This document shows, piece by piece, positions 19,173 through 29,421 of a DNA stretch of 64,000 nt (position 1 is its first letter; every line of letters starts with the position of its first letter). Origin of the DNA: Commensalibacter communis (lineage in GTDB: Bacteria; Pseudomonadota; Alphaproteobacteria; Acetobacterales; Acetobacteraceae); the NCBI RefSeq assembly GCF_947179015.1, contig NZ_CAMXCM010000007.1:36053-100052 (forward strand), read 5' to 3'. A program made the position numbers and the translations under genes. The notes beneath the pieces are model-generated. The model was not told where the DNA came from. It saw only the letters and a list, made by a program, of their open reading frames with translations, and made no database searches.

Positions 19173-20642
19173 TTAGGCGTTATTAATTACTTCTGATCGA
19201 CATCCTGGAATTTGCAAAATTGTTTTAATAACATGTTGATGTGAAATCCCTTTCGTACATTCAAACTGACGAGGTGTATTCTGATGTTTAGGACAATATA
19301 AATAGTTACTATGATCAAACTGATACCGAACGTCATTCCAACAGCTATTACAAACGTGAGTACTAAAGACACGATAAGGCGTATCAAACTCAGTCGATGG
19401 ATGAGTAAAACCAGAAATGATCACGACAGGAATACCAGCCCCCCATGCCAACCATGCTAAACCAGAAGATAATCCAACGAAGAATTCCGCATGCTTTAAC
19501 CAACGTGCTCTTTCTGCCAAAGAACGATTTCCTGTTTGATCCTCTGCACCATTAGGAATATAGTTCCAAACCAAATCACGGCCAAAAACGGCCTCTTTAT
19601 CAATACAAATAACACGATACCCAACTGACTTTAGGAACTTAATTACATGATACCATCCAAAAGGATTGTTCCAATATTTGCATTGTGTTGAAGCTTGAGA
19701 AGCAATAACAACATATGGCTCTTCTATCGGCCTTGTATCATCACTATATGTAAGTTTTGGAGGCTCTTCTGTTGGATCCACTCCTAAAATATAACCTGCA
19801 GTACGATGTAATCCAACTTGTCTAAAGTCCTCAGGTTGCCAATGATTATCTTCGTCTTTAAAGAATAATCCTATGTAATAAGAGGCATAATAAGGATCTT
19901 TTGGCTCTTTTTTCGCATATTCTATAGCATCGACAAATTTAATTTCGGGATAAGATTTTTCAAATAGCTCAATCAACGGCAAAGCAATCGCAAGTGTCAA
20001 GTTACAGCGATGCTTTTTTCTAAATTTCTCAGCATAAGGCATCCATCCTAAGGAATCCCCTAGAGATCCTACTGGAAAAACAATTAGTACATCCTTATTT
20101 TCAGCATTATACTGGTGAGTAAAGACATCTTCGATTTTCCCATTTTTAAGAATCTTTGAAACTGTAATTCTTCCATTTAAAAAATGATGTTTTGCTGTGG
20201 CAGCATGCCCTACATCAAAACAGGGCTGATCTAATAGCGCAACCTCTGTATCCAGATCATATAACTGAATACGCCAACCTTCACCTTCCGCTGGCTTTGG
20301 AACTGAAACACGCATCGCAAAATTAAAGTCAAAAGCAATTCCTGAACCTGCATCTTGAGTAGGATTTAGTGGTGGTTGAACTAAACTTCCTTCTGTATTT
20401 GATTGTGGCTGAGCTGAACCAACAGAATCTTCTGGCGTGGATTGATTAGAAACATTGCTTTCCCCACCGATCTGAGGAGAAAACCTTTTAGCGAGATCTT
20501 CAATAATAGGCTGGGTTGTAGAATCTTCTTTTGTTGCCTGTAAATTTGATGTTTCAGTTGAGTCAAGCGTTTCTTTTTCTTCGCGTGTTTTTAATTTAAT
20601 ACGTTCAAAGCCTTCAACTTTAACTTTAGGATCTTCACTCAT
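19173..20642 (-). CDS. Aah/TibC-type autotransporter O-heptosyltransferase
   Basis: A 489-residue protein. Residues 1-95 are a Ser/Thr/Gln/Glu-rich extension, and the rest matches the autotransporter strand-loop-strand O-heptosyltransferase family. Motifs seen are VFPVGSLGDSLGWMPYAEKF, GLHRTAGYILGVDPTEEPP, KYWNNPFGWYHVIKFLK and LSSGLAWLAWGAGIPVV. Four Cys residues (431, 434, 450, 462) match the iron-site Cys set of TibC-like dodecameric enzymes. Such enzymes act in the cytoplasm and put heptose from ADP-heptose on Ser of beta-repeat passengers before export. The only repeat protein nearby is the Hint protein at 31007-36211, which I infer to be the acceptor. It is last in the PKS cluster, 36 bases after the acyl-AMP ligase gene. 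Confidence 0.9.
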   Translation of the reverse strand: MSEDPKVKVEGFERIKLKTREEKETLDSTETSNLQATKEDSTTQPIIEDLAKRFSPQIGGESNVSNQSTPEDSVGSAQPQSNTEGSLVQPPLNPTQDAGSGIAFDFNFAMRVSVPKPAEGEGWRIQLYDLDTEVALLDQPCFDVGHAATAKHHFLNGRITVSKILKNGKIEDVFTHQYNAENKDVLIVFPVGSLGDSLGWMPYAEKFRKKHRCNLTLAIALPLIELFEKSYPEIKFVDAIEYAKKEPKDPYYASYYIGLFFKDEDNHWQPEDFRQVGLHRTAGYILGVDPTEEPPKLTYSDDTRPIEEPYVVIASQASTQCKYWNNPFGWYHVIKFLKSVGYRVICIDKEAVFGRDLVWNYIPNGAEDQTGNRSLAERARWLKHAEFFVGLSSGLAWLAWGAGIPVVIISGFTHPSTEFDTPYRVFSTHVCNSCWNDVRYQFDHSNYLYCPKHQNTPRQFECTKGISHQHVIKTILQIPGCRSEVINNA

Positions 20643-20678
20643 TCTCTATTCCCTCTTAACTTTTATAATTATGTAAAA

Positions 20679-22724
20679 CTACGATACAGTTACACTTATT
20701 TGATTAGCTAACAAATTACATAAATCATTATAATTTTGACACGCAACCATAAATTCAGATGGATCAATCTGAATATGAAAATATGATTCAAAATCACGCC
20801 GTAAATTGAGCAACAATTCCGAATCTACCTCCCTATTCACTAGCTTTTCACGCGTTAGCTCTTTCACATCCTCATCCCACTCTTTTGTTGCATCTGCAAT
20901 CCATTTTTCCACTTCAACCCGAGCCTGCTCATATGTCAAAGGTGGAGGAAGATCAGGAACCTCATAATCAAATCGTTTAATAACAGGCAAAGCATTTTCG
21001 TTCAAGGCTTTACGCGTTCTAGCAATTTGTGCCTTACCACTTGGGGTTTTTAATACCCCACCTGGTCGTGTCAGCACAATTGTTTTTGGCCAAATATCAT
21101 AAGTTTTAGTAATGATTTCATAGGCTATTTGAGCAATTGTATCAAATGAACCTACTGGTTTTTTAATTAACTCTATGATGACAGTAATTGATACAGGATC
21201 TTCTAAATCAGCAAGGAAAAATGCTGTTGCATTTGGACGAATATCCGAACATGCTGCTTCTAAAACACCACTGACATCATCTGGGTCATAAGTTTTTCCA
21301 CGTAAGGTAATCACGTTACTAATTCGTCCAGAAAAGAACAAATTGTCATTTAATAAAAAACCTAAATCGCCAGTTCGTAAATAGGATTCATTTTGCCCTA
21401 TGATTTTTGCGTGGAAAATTTCTTCCGTCTCTTCTGGCCTATTCAGATACCCTTTCGCAATACTTGGACCTGTGATCCATATTTCCCCAACACGCCCGTT
21501 TCTAAGAGGCATATTTGTCTCTGGGTCAACAATCACAACCTTTTGGTCTTCTAACGATGTCCCACAGGAGATTAGCTCTCTTCGATCAAATTTATTAATA
21601 CTTGGCCATGCAAAACCAGCCATTAATGCACTTCTTGAAAAACTTCTAAATTTAGGTAAAACACGTCGTTGTGTTCTGGTGGCTGTTAAAGTGGCCTCTG
21701 CCAAACCATACCCGAAAACTAAATGACGCGCCTTGAACCCAACCGCAGAAAATTTTCGGCAAAAACGCTGCATAATATCAGCTTGCGCGGTATCAGCGCC
21801 GTTTAAAGCCAACTCCCAAGAAGATAAATCAAGATGCTGCATTTCCTCATCAGTGACCTCTTTTGTGCACAAATTATATGCAAATGTAGGCCCTCCAGAC
21901 ATGCCGACTTTGTATCGTGACAAGGCCTGTAACCAACGTGCTGGTTTTTCAATAAAATATTTGGGTGGTAATAACATACATTCCCCACCGCACCCTATTG
22001 CCAGCAAAACGCAACCAATCAACCCCATATCATGTGCTAAAGGCAGCCAACTAAGACCACTATATTTTTCATCTAAATATTCATAGCTCTTAGCTTGATG
22101 ACGAAGATTAAAAATCAGGTTACGATGTGTTAGCTCTATTCCCCTCGTATTTCTTGTTGTTCCAGAAGTATATTGAATAAAAGCAACATCATGATTATTA
22201 CCTCTGATTGCGATTTTATTTTTTGCGTTAAATAAAACCTCTAAAGGCACCCAAATAGGCTTACAATTTAATTCTTTGTGGCTGGCTTTATAATCAGCCA
22301 AAATTTTGCGTGGACCAATAATGAGCTTTGGCTGCACATCATTTGCAACCATCTCAAACCGTTCATCACTGCGCATGACATCAATATGGACACCAGACGC
22401 AGGAATCATACCCGCGTAAATACATCCAAAAAATGCAGAAATATAGTTTAAATCATTATCACATAAGAGGAGGACACGATCCCCCTCCTTGCCAAAATGA
22501 TGTAATCCAGCAGCGATCGTGGCAGCAAGATCATTCAACTGAGTACTTGTTAAATGATCTACAATATTGCAATCCCCATCTAATAAGGAATACAAGACCA
22601 TAGATGGGGAAAGTTTGGCACGATGTTGTAACATATCGACCAAAGTCGCTGTGTGCCAATCAACAATGCCATATACTTTACATGCCCAATCTTCCTCGGA
22701 AACATCTGGAACAATAAGAGCCAT
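20679..22724 (-). CDS. Fatty acyl-AMP ligase-like protein with C-terminal carrier-like domain
   Basis: A 681-residue class I adenylate-forming enzyme of the FAAL type, which activates fatty acids and loads them on a carrier domain. Seen are the adenylate region FGYGLAEATL, the GDLG motif (YLRTGDLGFL), SGRISNVITLRGKTYDPDDV and a retained catalytic Lys in TPSGKAQIAR. The P-loop (residues 185-195) is unusual: TSGTTRNTRG where TSGTTGxPKG is expected. The last 80 residues look like an acyl carrier fold with DSE at 634-636 in place of DSL. Its start is 9 bases after the PKS stop, so it probably supplies a starter chain to that PKS. The FAAL assignment rests on context and overall pattern. Confidence 0.85.
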   Translation of the reverse strand: MALIVPDVSEEDWACKVYGIVDWHTATLVDMLQHRAKLSPSMVLYSLLDGDCNIVDHLTSTQLNDLAATIAAGLHHFGKEGDRVLLLCDNDLNYISAFFGCIYAGMIPASGVHIDVMRSDERFEMVANDVQPKLIIGPRKILADYKASHKELNCKPIWVPLEVLFNAKNKIAIRGNNHDVAFIQYTSGTTRNTRGIELTHRNLIFNLRHQAKSYEYLDEKYSGLSWLPLAHDMGLIGCVLLAIGCGGECMLLPPKYFIEKPARWLQALSRYKVGMSGGPTFAYNLCTKEVTDEEMQHLDLSSWELALNGADTAQADIMQRFCRKFSAVGFKARHLVFGYGLAEATLTATRTQRRVLPKFRSFSRSALMAGFAWPSINKFDRRELISCGTSLEDQKVVIVDPETNMPLRNGRVGEIWITGPSIAKGYLNRPEETEEIFHAKIIGQNESYLRTGDLGFLLNDNLFFSGRISNVITLRGKTYDPDDVSGVLEAACSDIRPNATAFFLADLEDPVSITVIIELIKKPVGSFDTIAQIAYEIITKTYDIWPKTIVLTRPGGVLKTPSGKAQIARTRKALNENALPVIKRFDYEVPDLPPPLTYEQARVEVEKWIADATKEWDEDVKELTREKLVNREVDSELLLNLRRDFESYFHIQIDPSEFMVACQNYNDLCNLLANQISVTVS

Positions 22725-22733
22725 ACTGTATGC

Positions 22734-25700
22734 TTATTCCATTTCTTTACTAGAGGAATCTTCAAGCATTGCTGTTTTTTCTTCTGATTCTTCAGCATCA
22801 GAATCCAGAATTAATGATTCATTACTCTCAAAAGATACTTTCAACTTTCTTAGTAGGACTTTCCCCACATCTTGAAGGTTTTCCTCTTTCATTAATTGTA
22901 ATAATGAAATCTCACATCCTAACGTATTACTAATCGCAATTTGCAGCTCTACACCCACAAGCGAGTCAATACCAAGTTCTGTTAAACGGGTATTTCCATC
23001 AATACTATCAGGTGGGATTTGCAAAGTTTTAGTCAAAATATCAATTAAATTCTTAACCACAAACGGTAAACGTTCTTCTAATGGTAAGGCATTTAATTGA
23101 CGTAATACTTCAGTTTGCTCATAAGAAGAATTCCCTAGCGTTAATAACTCTTGATAACGTCCAACTGAACGAGTCATCGGGAACACACCAAACCATTTAG
23201 ACCAATCAATGTCCAAGACGCCAACACAAGGCTGATCTGCTTTCCAAAGCAAGGAAATGGTTGATAATGCTTCTTTAATAGGAATAGGCGTGACCCCAAT
23301 GGTTTCAAAGTTTTTCGCAGCACGACTATCTTTTTGATACATACTGCCTCCATCAATAGCACCCCACTCAATCGCAAGCGCAGGCAAGCCAATTTGCTTA
23401 CGATATTTCGCCAATGCGTCTAAGAAGAAATTCGCTGAAACATAGGCTGCTTGACCAATATTCCCAAGCAAATTGGTAGCAGAGGAAAATAGAACAAAAT
23501 GATCCAATTCCATATCCTTGGTCAATTCATGTAAATTCCATGCACCTTGTGCTTTTGGCAAGATAACTTTTGATAAACGTTCATTATCAAGGTTAGTAAT
23601 CACACCATCATCAATCACGGCCGCACAATGGAAAACACCTTTTAACGGCACATCCAATTGCGTAGCTTGCTCTATAACAGATTTAATACTGTTGTAATCA
23701 ACAATATCAGCCTGCATTTGATGAACAGTAATATTATGTGAAGCAAGGATATCTAGTGCTTTTTGGATTGTCTCATCTTCTACTTTTAACGAACGACCAA
23801 CCAATACAAGATGTTTAGCACCCATAGATACCAGCCATTGTACTAATTGTAATCCCATTCCCCCATAAGCACCAGTTACCAAATACGCAGCATTTTCTTG
23901 GACTGTTGGGATTTCTTTCGGAAGAGGATTAACCATTAAATCTGTAGTATCAGAGAAATCTAGAACGACTTTACCGATATGCTGAGCAGACGCTAACAAC
24001 CTGAAAGCCTCTGTTGCTTTGGCTGCTGGCATAACAGTACAAGGCGGCATCACGATTTCTCTGTTCATGATATGACGCGTACAAGCCGCCAACATGCGAA
24101 TAATTTCCTCTGGACGTTGAGCCAACATCCGATCCAAATCCATCGAACGGAAGGTTATATTTTCATTAAAGGCATGCATCGGTAGCCATTTGCCCTCAAC
24201 AATATCTCTTTTCCCAACCTCGAAGAAATATCCGTATGGTGCCACCAAACTTAAACTATGTTGTAATGCTTCACCAGATAAAGAGTTGATAACAATATCC
24301 ACCCCTCTTCCGTTTGTAACTTCCTTAACACCGTCAACAAACTCTAAATTACGAGAATTCCATACATGCTCACATCCAATATCACGTAGATATTGACGTT
24401 TCTCTTCATTACCAGCAGTTGCAAAGATTCTAGCTTTCCGCATTTTGGCAATAGAAATCGCTGCAAGCCCCAAACCACCAGAGCCTGAGTGAACCAGTAT
24501 CGTTTGTCCTTCCTGAATATCAGCAATATCCAGCAAAGTATGATACGCAGTTGAATAAACAGTCGGCATTGTTGACGCTTCTGCATCAGGAATTTCAAAC
24601 ACTAATTCTTTACGAACACGTTCAATATCTTCTTCTGACAAATTATAACGGTGCGCTTCACGAATAGTAGAGTTTTTGTCCAAATGCATTGCATAAGACG
24701 TTTCAACAGAGAATGTCACGTGAGAAGCCAAGCAATCTTTTGTTGAAATAATCACGCGATCTCCAACATAATATCCTGCTGCTTCAGCCCCCTCACCAAC
24801 AGCAACGATCCGTGTGGCTGCTTCCATTCCTAAACCATCTTGATGAAAAGTTCCCTTTACAACTGAACGGGGCAACAAGCCCATCACTTTTAAAAGATCT
24901 TTAAAGTTCAAAGAAGACGTAACAACTTCAACCTCAATATGGCCTGGAGGTGGCTTTTGTCGTTCAAAAGTTTCATAATGAATTTGATCCAACATCCCCG
25001 AACGTCCAGGAATCAAACGGAAACCAAGATTTTTTCCTTTGATTTCTTCGTATGGAATTGGGGTAACATTTTCTTGATGCTTATAAGGAACTAAACGTGA
25101 AATAAACCGTTTATCTTTTCTTAATGCAACATCATCCTCTACGTCGTCAGATAAAATTTCAGCTGCCAAAACAGGAATTTCAACTGCATTCATATTCCCA
25201 TCAATATCAACCATTTTAGGTTTAACTTCTGGGCGTTCTAATGAAAATACACGAATGAACCCACGTAAAGAAGATTGCCCAAGATGTTCGATATTTTCGT
25301 CTTCAAGAACTTTCTCAGCACCATTCGTGATAATCACACAACGTAAGTTATCTGTAATGTCTTTATCTTCTAACGCTGGTAAGCTCTTGGTCACACATAA
25401 TAACTCTTGTACCAAAGATAAACCAATAGCATCGTTATTCTTAGTATTATCTTTACGTAAATACACCAAGGCTCGACATTTTTGAATATCTACAAAGGAA
25501 TAAAACGCCTTATAATCCTCTTCGTTGCCATAACGAATGTTGAAAATACTATCCGTTTCTGATCCAGATTTTTCTCCAAGCCTTCCTTGCAGGACAGTTA
25601 GTCCTTGGGATTCAAGCTCCGCAATCAATGGATCGGCAATAGCATCATTATCGGTGATAAGAGCAATACGCGCAATTTCACCCAATAATGGTGTAACTTC

Positions 25701-28700
25701 AGCGTCTTTCCATTCGTAACGATATAACCAACGTGCACGTTTGGCTTCTTTTTGCCTCTCAGTTGCTAATTCTTTGACGGTCAAACCTGTAATCTTCGCA
25801 ACGGGTTCACCCTTTGGTGTATAAATGTAAATATCACCAATTAAGAATTCATCATCTCGTCTGACATTACCGCCATAGGCATAGAGCTCACCTTCATGAC
25901 GACCGAAATACATCACACGTTCAATCGAAACAGGCACAAAGGTCGTATCAGACACCTGCTTTTCTGCACCTAACAATCCAAACAACTGAAATGCGCCATC
26001 AAGCAATGTTGGATGAATATAATAATCTTCGATCGTATCTTTTTCAGATTCTGCAATTTTTAAATGTGCAAATGCAACGCCGTTACCTCGATAAAGTTGT
26101 TTAATGGTTTGAAATGCTGGACCGTATTGCATTCCAAATTCATGCATCTTTTCGTAATAAAATGATACATCAACTTCTTCGGTAATTTTTGCTTTTAACG
26201 CCTCTATATCTTCTATTTGATCGCCATTCCATGGAGCAGTACGGCGTAACAACGCCGTTGAATATAATTCCCAATTAGGAGAATCATTTTCTGTGCGACC
26301 AAAAGCCAAAAACCGCCCAGTCAGTTCATCGACGGACCATGTGATATATGGATAAAATTTTCCATCGATCAACATTGCTTTTTTAAATTGAATATCTTCA
26401 ACAATAGCTGGTTCTTGCATTTCCTTTGGCGCATCAGCAGCAAGTTGAGCATGAGCAGCGATTGCAGCTTCAATATAAGCAGCACCTGGAAAAACTTTCA
26501 TTCCTTCAAGCTGATGATCGACAATCCATGGCATGAAATTAATATTCAGCTCAGACAACCAACCACGAGAACCTGACCAATCGACATTCCCCAGGACTGG
26601 ATTAACACGCTCTGCCAAACGACGTGCGCGCAATTGTTTACTTTCATTTAAGTAAACTTCTTTTGCCCAACAATAAAATGGCAGATCAACTCTTTTACCT
26701 GAAACAATTTTATCCCAATCTAACTCTAAACCTACAGCAGATAGACTTGCCAAGGATTTAACCAAAGATTTCTCTTCTGGTTCAGAGCGATGGAACGTAT
26801 AAGCTGTTCCAACAGAAGCATTTAAAGTTGCAGCACATTCTTTAACAGAAGCAGATAAAACAGGATGAGGCCCTACTTCTAAAAATAGAGAATAGGAATC
26901 ATGGATCATCGTCGTAATTGCTTCGGCAAATAAAACTGTTTGTCTTAAATTACGATACCAGTAGCTTGCATCATGAAAGAACGTATCATCACAAATATGC
27001 CCTGTCACTGTTGAATATAAAGGAATAGTTGGAACTTTAGGTTCAATATTTTCAACCGCCTCTTCAAATTCATCGCGAATGTCAGCCATAATTGGATTAT
27101 GATAAGCCAATTCAACTTTTAAGAAACGATTAAATTCAGAACGCTTCTCCAATTCAGCAGCAATTTTTTCGAGATTTTCCTTGCTACCAGATAGTGTAAA
27201 GGAACGAGGACTGTTAATCGCCGCAACGGCAACATCCCCTTCATAATCTTTGATTAATTCAGCTGATGCTGATGGGGGCATCCCCACAGCCAACATCGAA
27301 CCACGTCCTGCAAAAGTTTGTTGCAGGCGACTACGATGATAAATAACCGTTGTTGCATCTTTCAGGCTCAATGCACCCGCAACATATGCAGCAGCAGCTT
27401 CACCCACACTATGACCAACAATCGCAGAAGGTTGAATACCATAAAGCTTTAATGCTTCTGCAAGGCAAACTTGTATTGTAAAAATACCTGGTTGCGCAAC
27501 AGCAGTTTCGTGAATACGAGATTCTTCCTCTGTCTTTTGCAATTCAGCAAGAATAGACCATCCAGAAAGCTCTTGGAAATAACCATCAATTTCTTTTGCA
27601 ATTGCTAAAGATTCAGCAGGTCCATTTTTTAGCAACCATTGCCCCATTCCCCACCATTGTGGTCCCATACCTGAAAATACGAACGCAGGCTGTGTTTGGG
27701 TTTTAATTTGTTGCTGACCAACAACGACATCTGGATTAGGTTTGTCTTGCGCAAAATCCTCTAGTTTCTGAGCAATCTCTTCCTTTGTTTTACCAAACGT
27801 TACCAAATGCCTTTGGAAGAATGAACGATGCTTTCCAACAGAATATGTAATATCTTCAATAGATGGACTATTGTCCGCTCTTAAAAATGCAGCATAAGCC
27901 TCGGCTGTTAATTTTAATGAAGGTTGCTGTTTTGTTGAAAGAGACAAGATATAGTTATCAGAAGGTAAATGCGCTTCTTCAGAATTGATTCTGGTTGCAA
28001 CTTCTTCTTTACGGGGTAAGCGAATAATCGCATTCGCATTAGAACCACCATATCCAAACGAATTTACTGCTGCGTATAAGTCTTGTGCGGTCGTTGTTAA
28101 CGGTACAACTTCGTCTTGTACTAAACGCAAATTCATATCCGTAAATGCAATATTCGGATTGGGCTCTTTTAAATTAGCTTGAGGTGGTACGGCTTTATGT
28201 TCAAGACATAAACAAGCCTTAATTAAACCAGCCACCCCCGCTGCTGCTTCTAAATGACCAATATTGGCTTTAACAGATCCAATAATGACAGGACTTTCCT
28301 GAGGGCGACTTTTACCAATTGTATTTGAAATTGCTTGCGCTTCCAGCGGATCACCAACGGGTGTTCCTGTACCATGAGCCTCTACGTAAACAATATCTTT
28401 TAAATCAATTTTTGCTTGTTCAGCTACTGAACGAATAAGCTTTTCCTGTGCCACCGCACTTGGAACTGTTATCCCTTCATTATGACCATCTTGGTTAATC
28501 CCAATACCGCTGATGACTGCATGGATCTTATCACCGTCTTCAATAGCATCTTCTAATCGTTTGAGAATGACAACGCCACAGCCTTCACCACGCCCATAGC
28601 CATCTGCTGCTGCATCAAAACTTTTACTTTTGCCGTCTTCAGCCATGAAACGAGCCTTAGCAACCAATGAACCTGACTGTGGGGTCAACATAATATTGAT

Positions 28701-29339
28701 CCCACCAGCCATTGCCATATCGCTATCACCATCTCTTAAACTTTGGCAGGCCAAGTGAATAGCCGTCAATGAAGAAGAACACGCTGTATCCAAAGCCAAA
28801 GAAGGTCCACAAAAATCAAAGAAATAAGATAGACGAGCAGAGATCATTGTTGTTGAGGCGGTCGTCGCCAAGAAATTAGTTTCCACATTTCCTTCACTTG
28901 CATAATGACTGGATTGCATAATTAACCAGTCAGTTGCAAAAATCCCAACAAAAACACCAACTTTTTTACCCGCATAGTGAGAAGCAACCAGTCCTCCCTC
29001 TTCCATTGCTTCCCAAGCAACTTCTAATAGTACACGTTGTTGTGGATCGCATTGCACAGCTTCCTTTGGTGACATACCAAAGAATAATGGTTCAAATTCA
29101 TCAATAGGCTGCGTCAGGAAGCTCCCATTTTTAAAGAAGCTTTTTGCAATCATTGTATTGTCTTTATCGTAAGCCCCTTTCCAGTTCCAACGAGAAGGCA
29201 ATATTTCACTAACAGTTTCTTTTTTGCCACAAACAGCTTCCCAAAAACTAGATAAATCAACAATTCCACCTGGGAATCGACAACCAATACCAATGATAGC
29301 TATTTCTCCAGAATATTGCTTATCACCTAATATTTTCAT
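22734..29339 (-). CDS. Type I reducing polyketide synthase, KS-AT-DH-ER-KR-ACP
   Basis: A 2201-residue single-module megasynthase. KS spans about 10-440 with Cys187 (DTACSSSL), His322 (EAHGTGTP) and His362 (NIGHLEAA). AT spans about 552-845 with Ser644 in GHSVGE; the specificity position reads LAYH instead of HAFH or YASH. DH spans about 910-1195 with His942 (HxxxGxxxxP) and Asp1114 (HPTLLDGAF). A structural non-catalytic KR half is likely at 1205-1400. ER spans about 1440-1795 (NADPH site HSGSGGLGLA). KR spans about 1817-2000 (TGAYGGMG; Tyr1966). ACP spans about 2095-2165 with Ser2126 (GIDSL), then an acidic tail. All catalytic residues look intact, so full reduction of each added unit is expected, probably iteratively. 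There is no thioesterase, reductase or condensation release domain. Confidence 0.95.
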   Translation of the reverse strand: MKILGDKQYSGEIAIIGIGCRFPGGIVDLSSFWEAVCGKKETVSEILPSRWNWKGAYDKDNTMIAKSFFKNGSFLTQPIDEFEPLFFGMSPKEAVQCDPQQRVLLEVAWEAMEEGGLVASHYAGKKVGVFVGIFATDWLIMQSSHYASEGNVETNFLATTASTTMISARLSYFFDFCGPSLALDTACSSSLTAIHLACQSLRDGDSDMAMAGGINIMLTPQSGSLVAKARFMAEDGKSKSFDAAADGYGRGEGCGVVILKRLEDAIEDGDKIHAVISGIGINQDGHNEGITVPSAVAQEKLIRSVAEQAKIDLKDIVYVEAHGTGTPVGDPLEAQAISNTIGKSRPQESPVIIGSVKANIGHLEAAAGVAGLIKACLCLEHKAVPPQANLKEPNPNIAFTDMNLRLVQDEVVPLTTTAQDLYAAVNSFGYGGSNANAIIRLPRKEEVATRINSEEAHLPSDNYILSLSTKQQPSLKLTAEAYAAFLRADNSPSIEDITYSVGKHRSFFQRHLVTFGKTKEEIAQKLEDFAQDKPNPDVVVGQQQIKTQTQPAFVFSGMGPQWWGMGQWLLKNGPAESLAIAKEIDGYFQELSGWSILAELQKTEEESRIHETAVAQPGIFTIQVCLAEALKLYGIQPSAIVGHSVGEAAAAYVAGALSLKDATTVIYHRSRLQQTFAGRGSMLAVGMPPSASAELIKDYEGDVAVAAINSPRSFTLSGSKENLEKIAAELEKRSEFNRFLKVELAYHNPIMADIRDEFEEAVENIEPKVPTIPLYSTVTGHICDDTFFHDASYWYRNLRQTVLFAEAITTMIHDSYSLFLEVGPHPVLSASVKECAATLNASVGTAYTFHRSEPEEKSLVKSLASLSAVGLELDWDKIVSGKRVDLPFYCWAKEVYLNESKQLRARRLAERVNPVLGNVDWSGSRGWLSELNINFMPWIVDHQLEGMKVFPGAAYIEAAIAAHAQLAADAPKEMQEPAIVEDIQFKKAMLIDGKFYPYITWSVDELTGRFLAFGRTENDSPNWELYSTALLRRTAPWNGDQIEDIEALKAKITEEVDVSFYYEKMHEFGMQYGPAFQTIKQLYRGNGVAFAHLKIAESEKDTIEDYYIHPTLLDGAFQLFGLLGAEKQVSDTTFVPVSIERVMYFGRHEGELYAYGGNVRRDDEFLIGDIYIYTPKGEPVAKITGLTVKELATERQKEAKRARWLYRYEWKDAEVTPLLGEIARIALITDNDAIADPLIAELESQGLTVLQGRLGEKSGSETDSIFNIRYGNEEDYKAFYSFVDIQKCRALVYLRKDNTKNNDAIGLSLVQELLCVTKSLPALEDKDITDNLRCVIITNGAEKVLEDENIEHLGQSSLRGFIRVFSLERPEVKPKMVDIDGNMNAVEIPVLAAEILSDDVEDDVALRKDKRFISRLVPYKHQENVTPIPYEEIKGKNLGFRLIPGRSGMLDQIHYETFERQKPPPGHIEVEVVTSSLNFKDLLKVMGLLPRSVVKGTFHQDGLGMEAATRIVAVGEGAEAAGYYVGDRVIISTKDCLASHVTFSVETSYAMHLDKNSTIREAHRYNLSEEDIERVRKELVFEIPDAEASTMPTVYSTAYHTLLDIADIQEGQTILVHSGSGGLGLAAISIAKMRKARIFATAGNEEKRQYLRDIGCEHVWNSRNLEFVDGVKEVTNGRGVDIVINSLSGEALQHSLSLVAPYGYFFEVGKRDIVEGKWLPMHAFNENITFRSMDLDRMLAQRPEEIIRMLAACTRHIMNREIVMPPCTVMPAAKATEAFRLLASAQHIGKVVLDFSDTTDLMVNPLPKEIPTVQENAAYLVTGAYGGMGLQLVQWLVSMGAKHLVLVGRSLKVEDETIQKALDILASHNITVHQMQADIVDYNSIKSVIEQATQLDVPLKGVFHCAAVIDDGVITNLDNERLSKVILPKAQGAWNLHELTKDMELDHFVLFSSATNLLGNIGQAAYVSANFFLDALAKYRKQIGLPALAIEWGAIDGGSMYQKDSRAAKNFETIGVTPIPIKEALSTISLLWKADQPCVGVLDIDWSKWFGVFPMTRSVGRYQELLTLGNSSYEQTEVLRQLNALPLEERLPFVVKNLIDILTKTLQIPPDSIDGNTRLTELGIDSLVGVELQIAISNTLGCEISLLQLMKEENLQDVGKVLLRKLKVSFESNESLILDSDAEESEEKTAMLEDSSSKEME

Positions 29340-29421
29340 GGGTATTCTACTTTCAACTTTTACGACTTTTGTACTATATAGTTCTTAACTTGATGTAATT
29401 GTATAATCAGCAATAACTATT

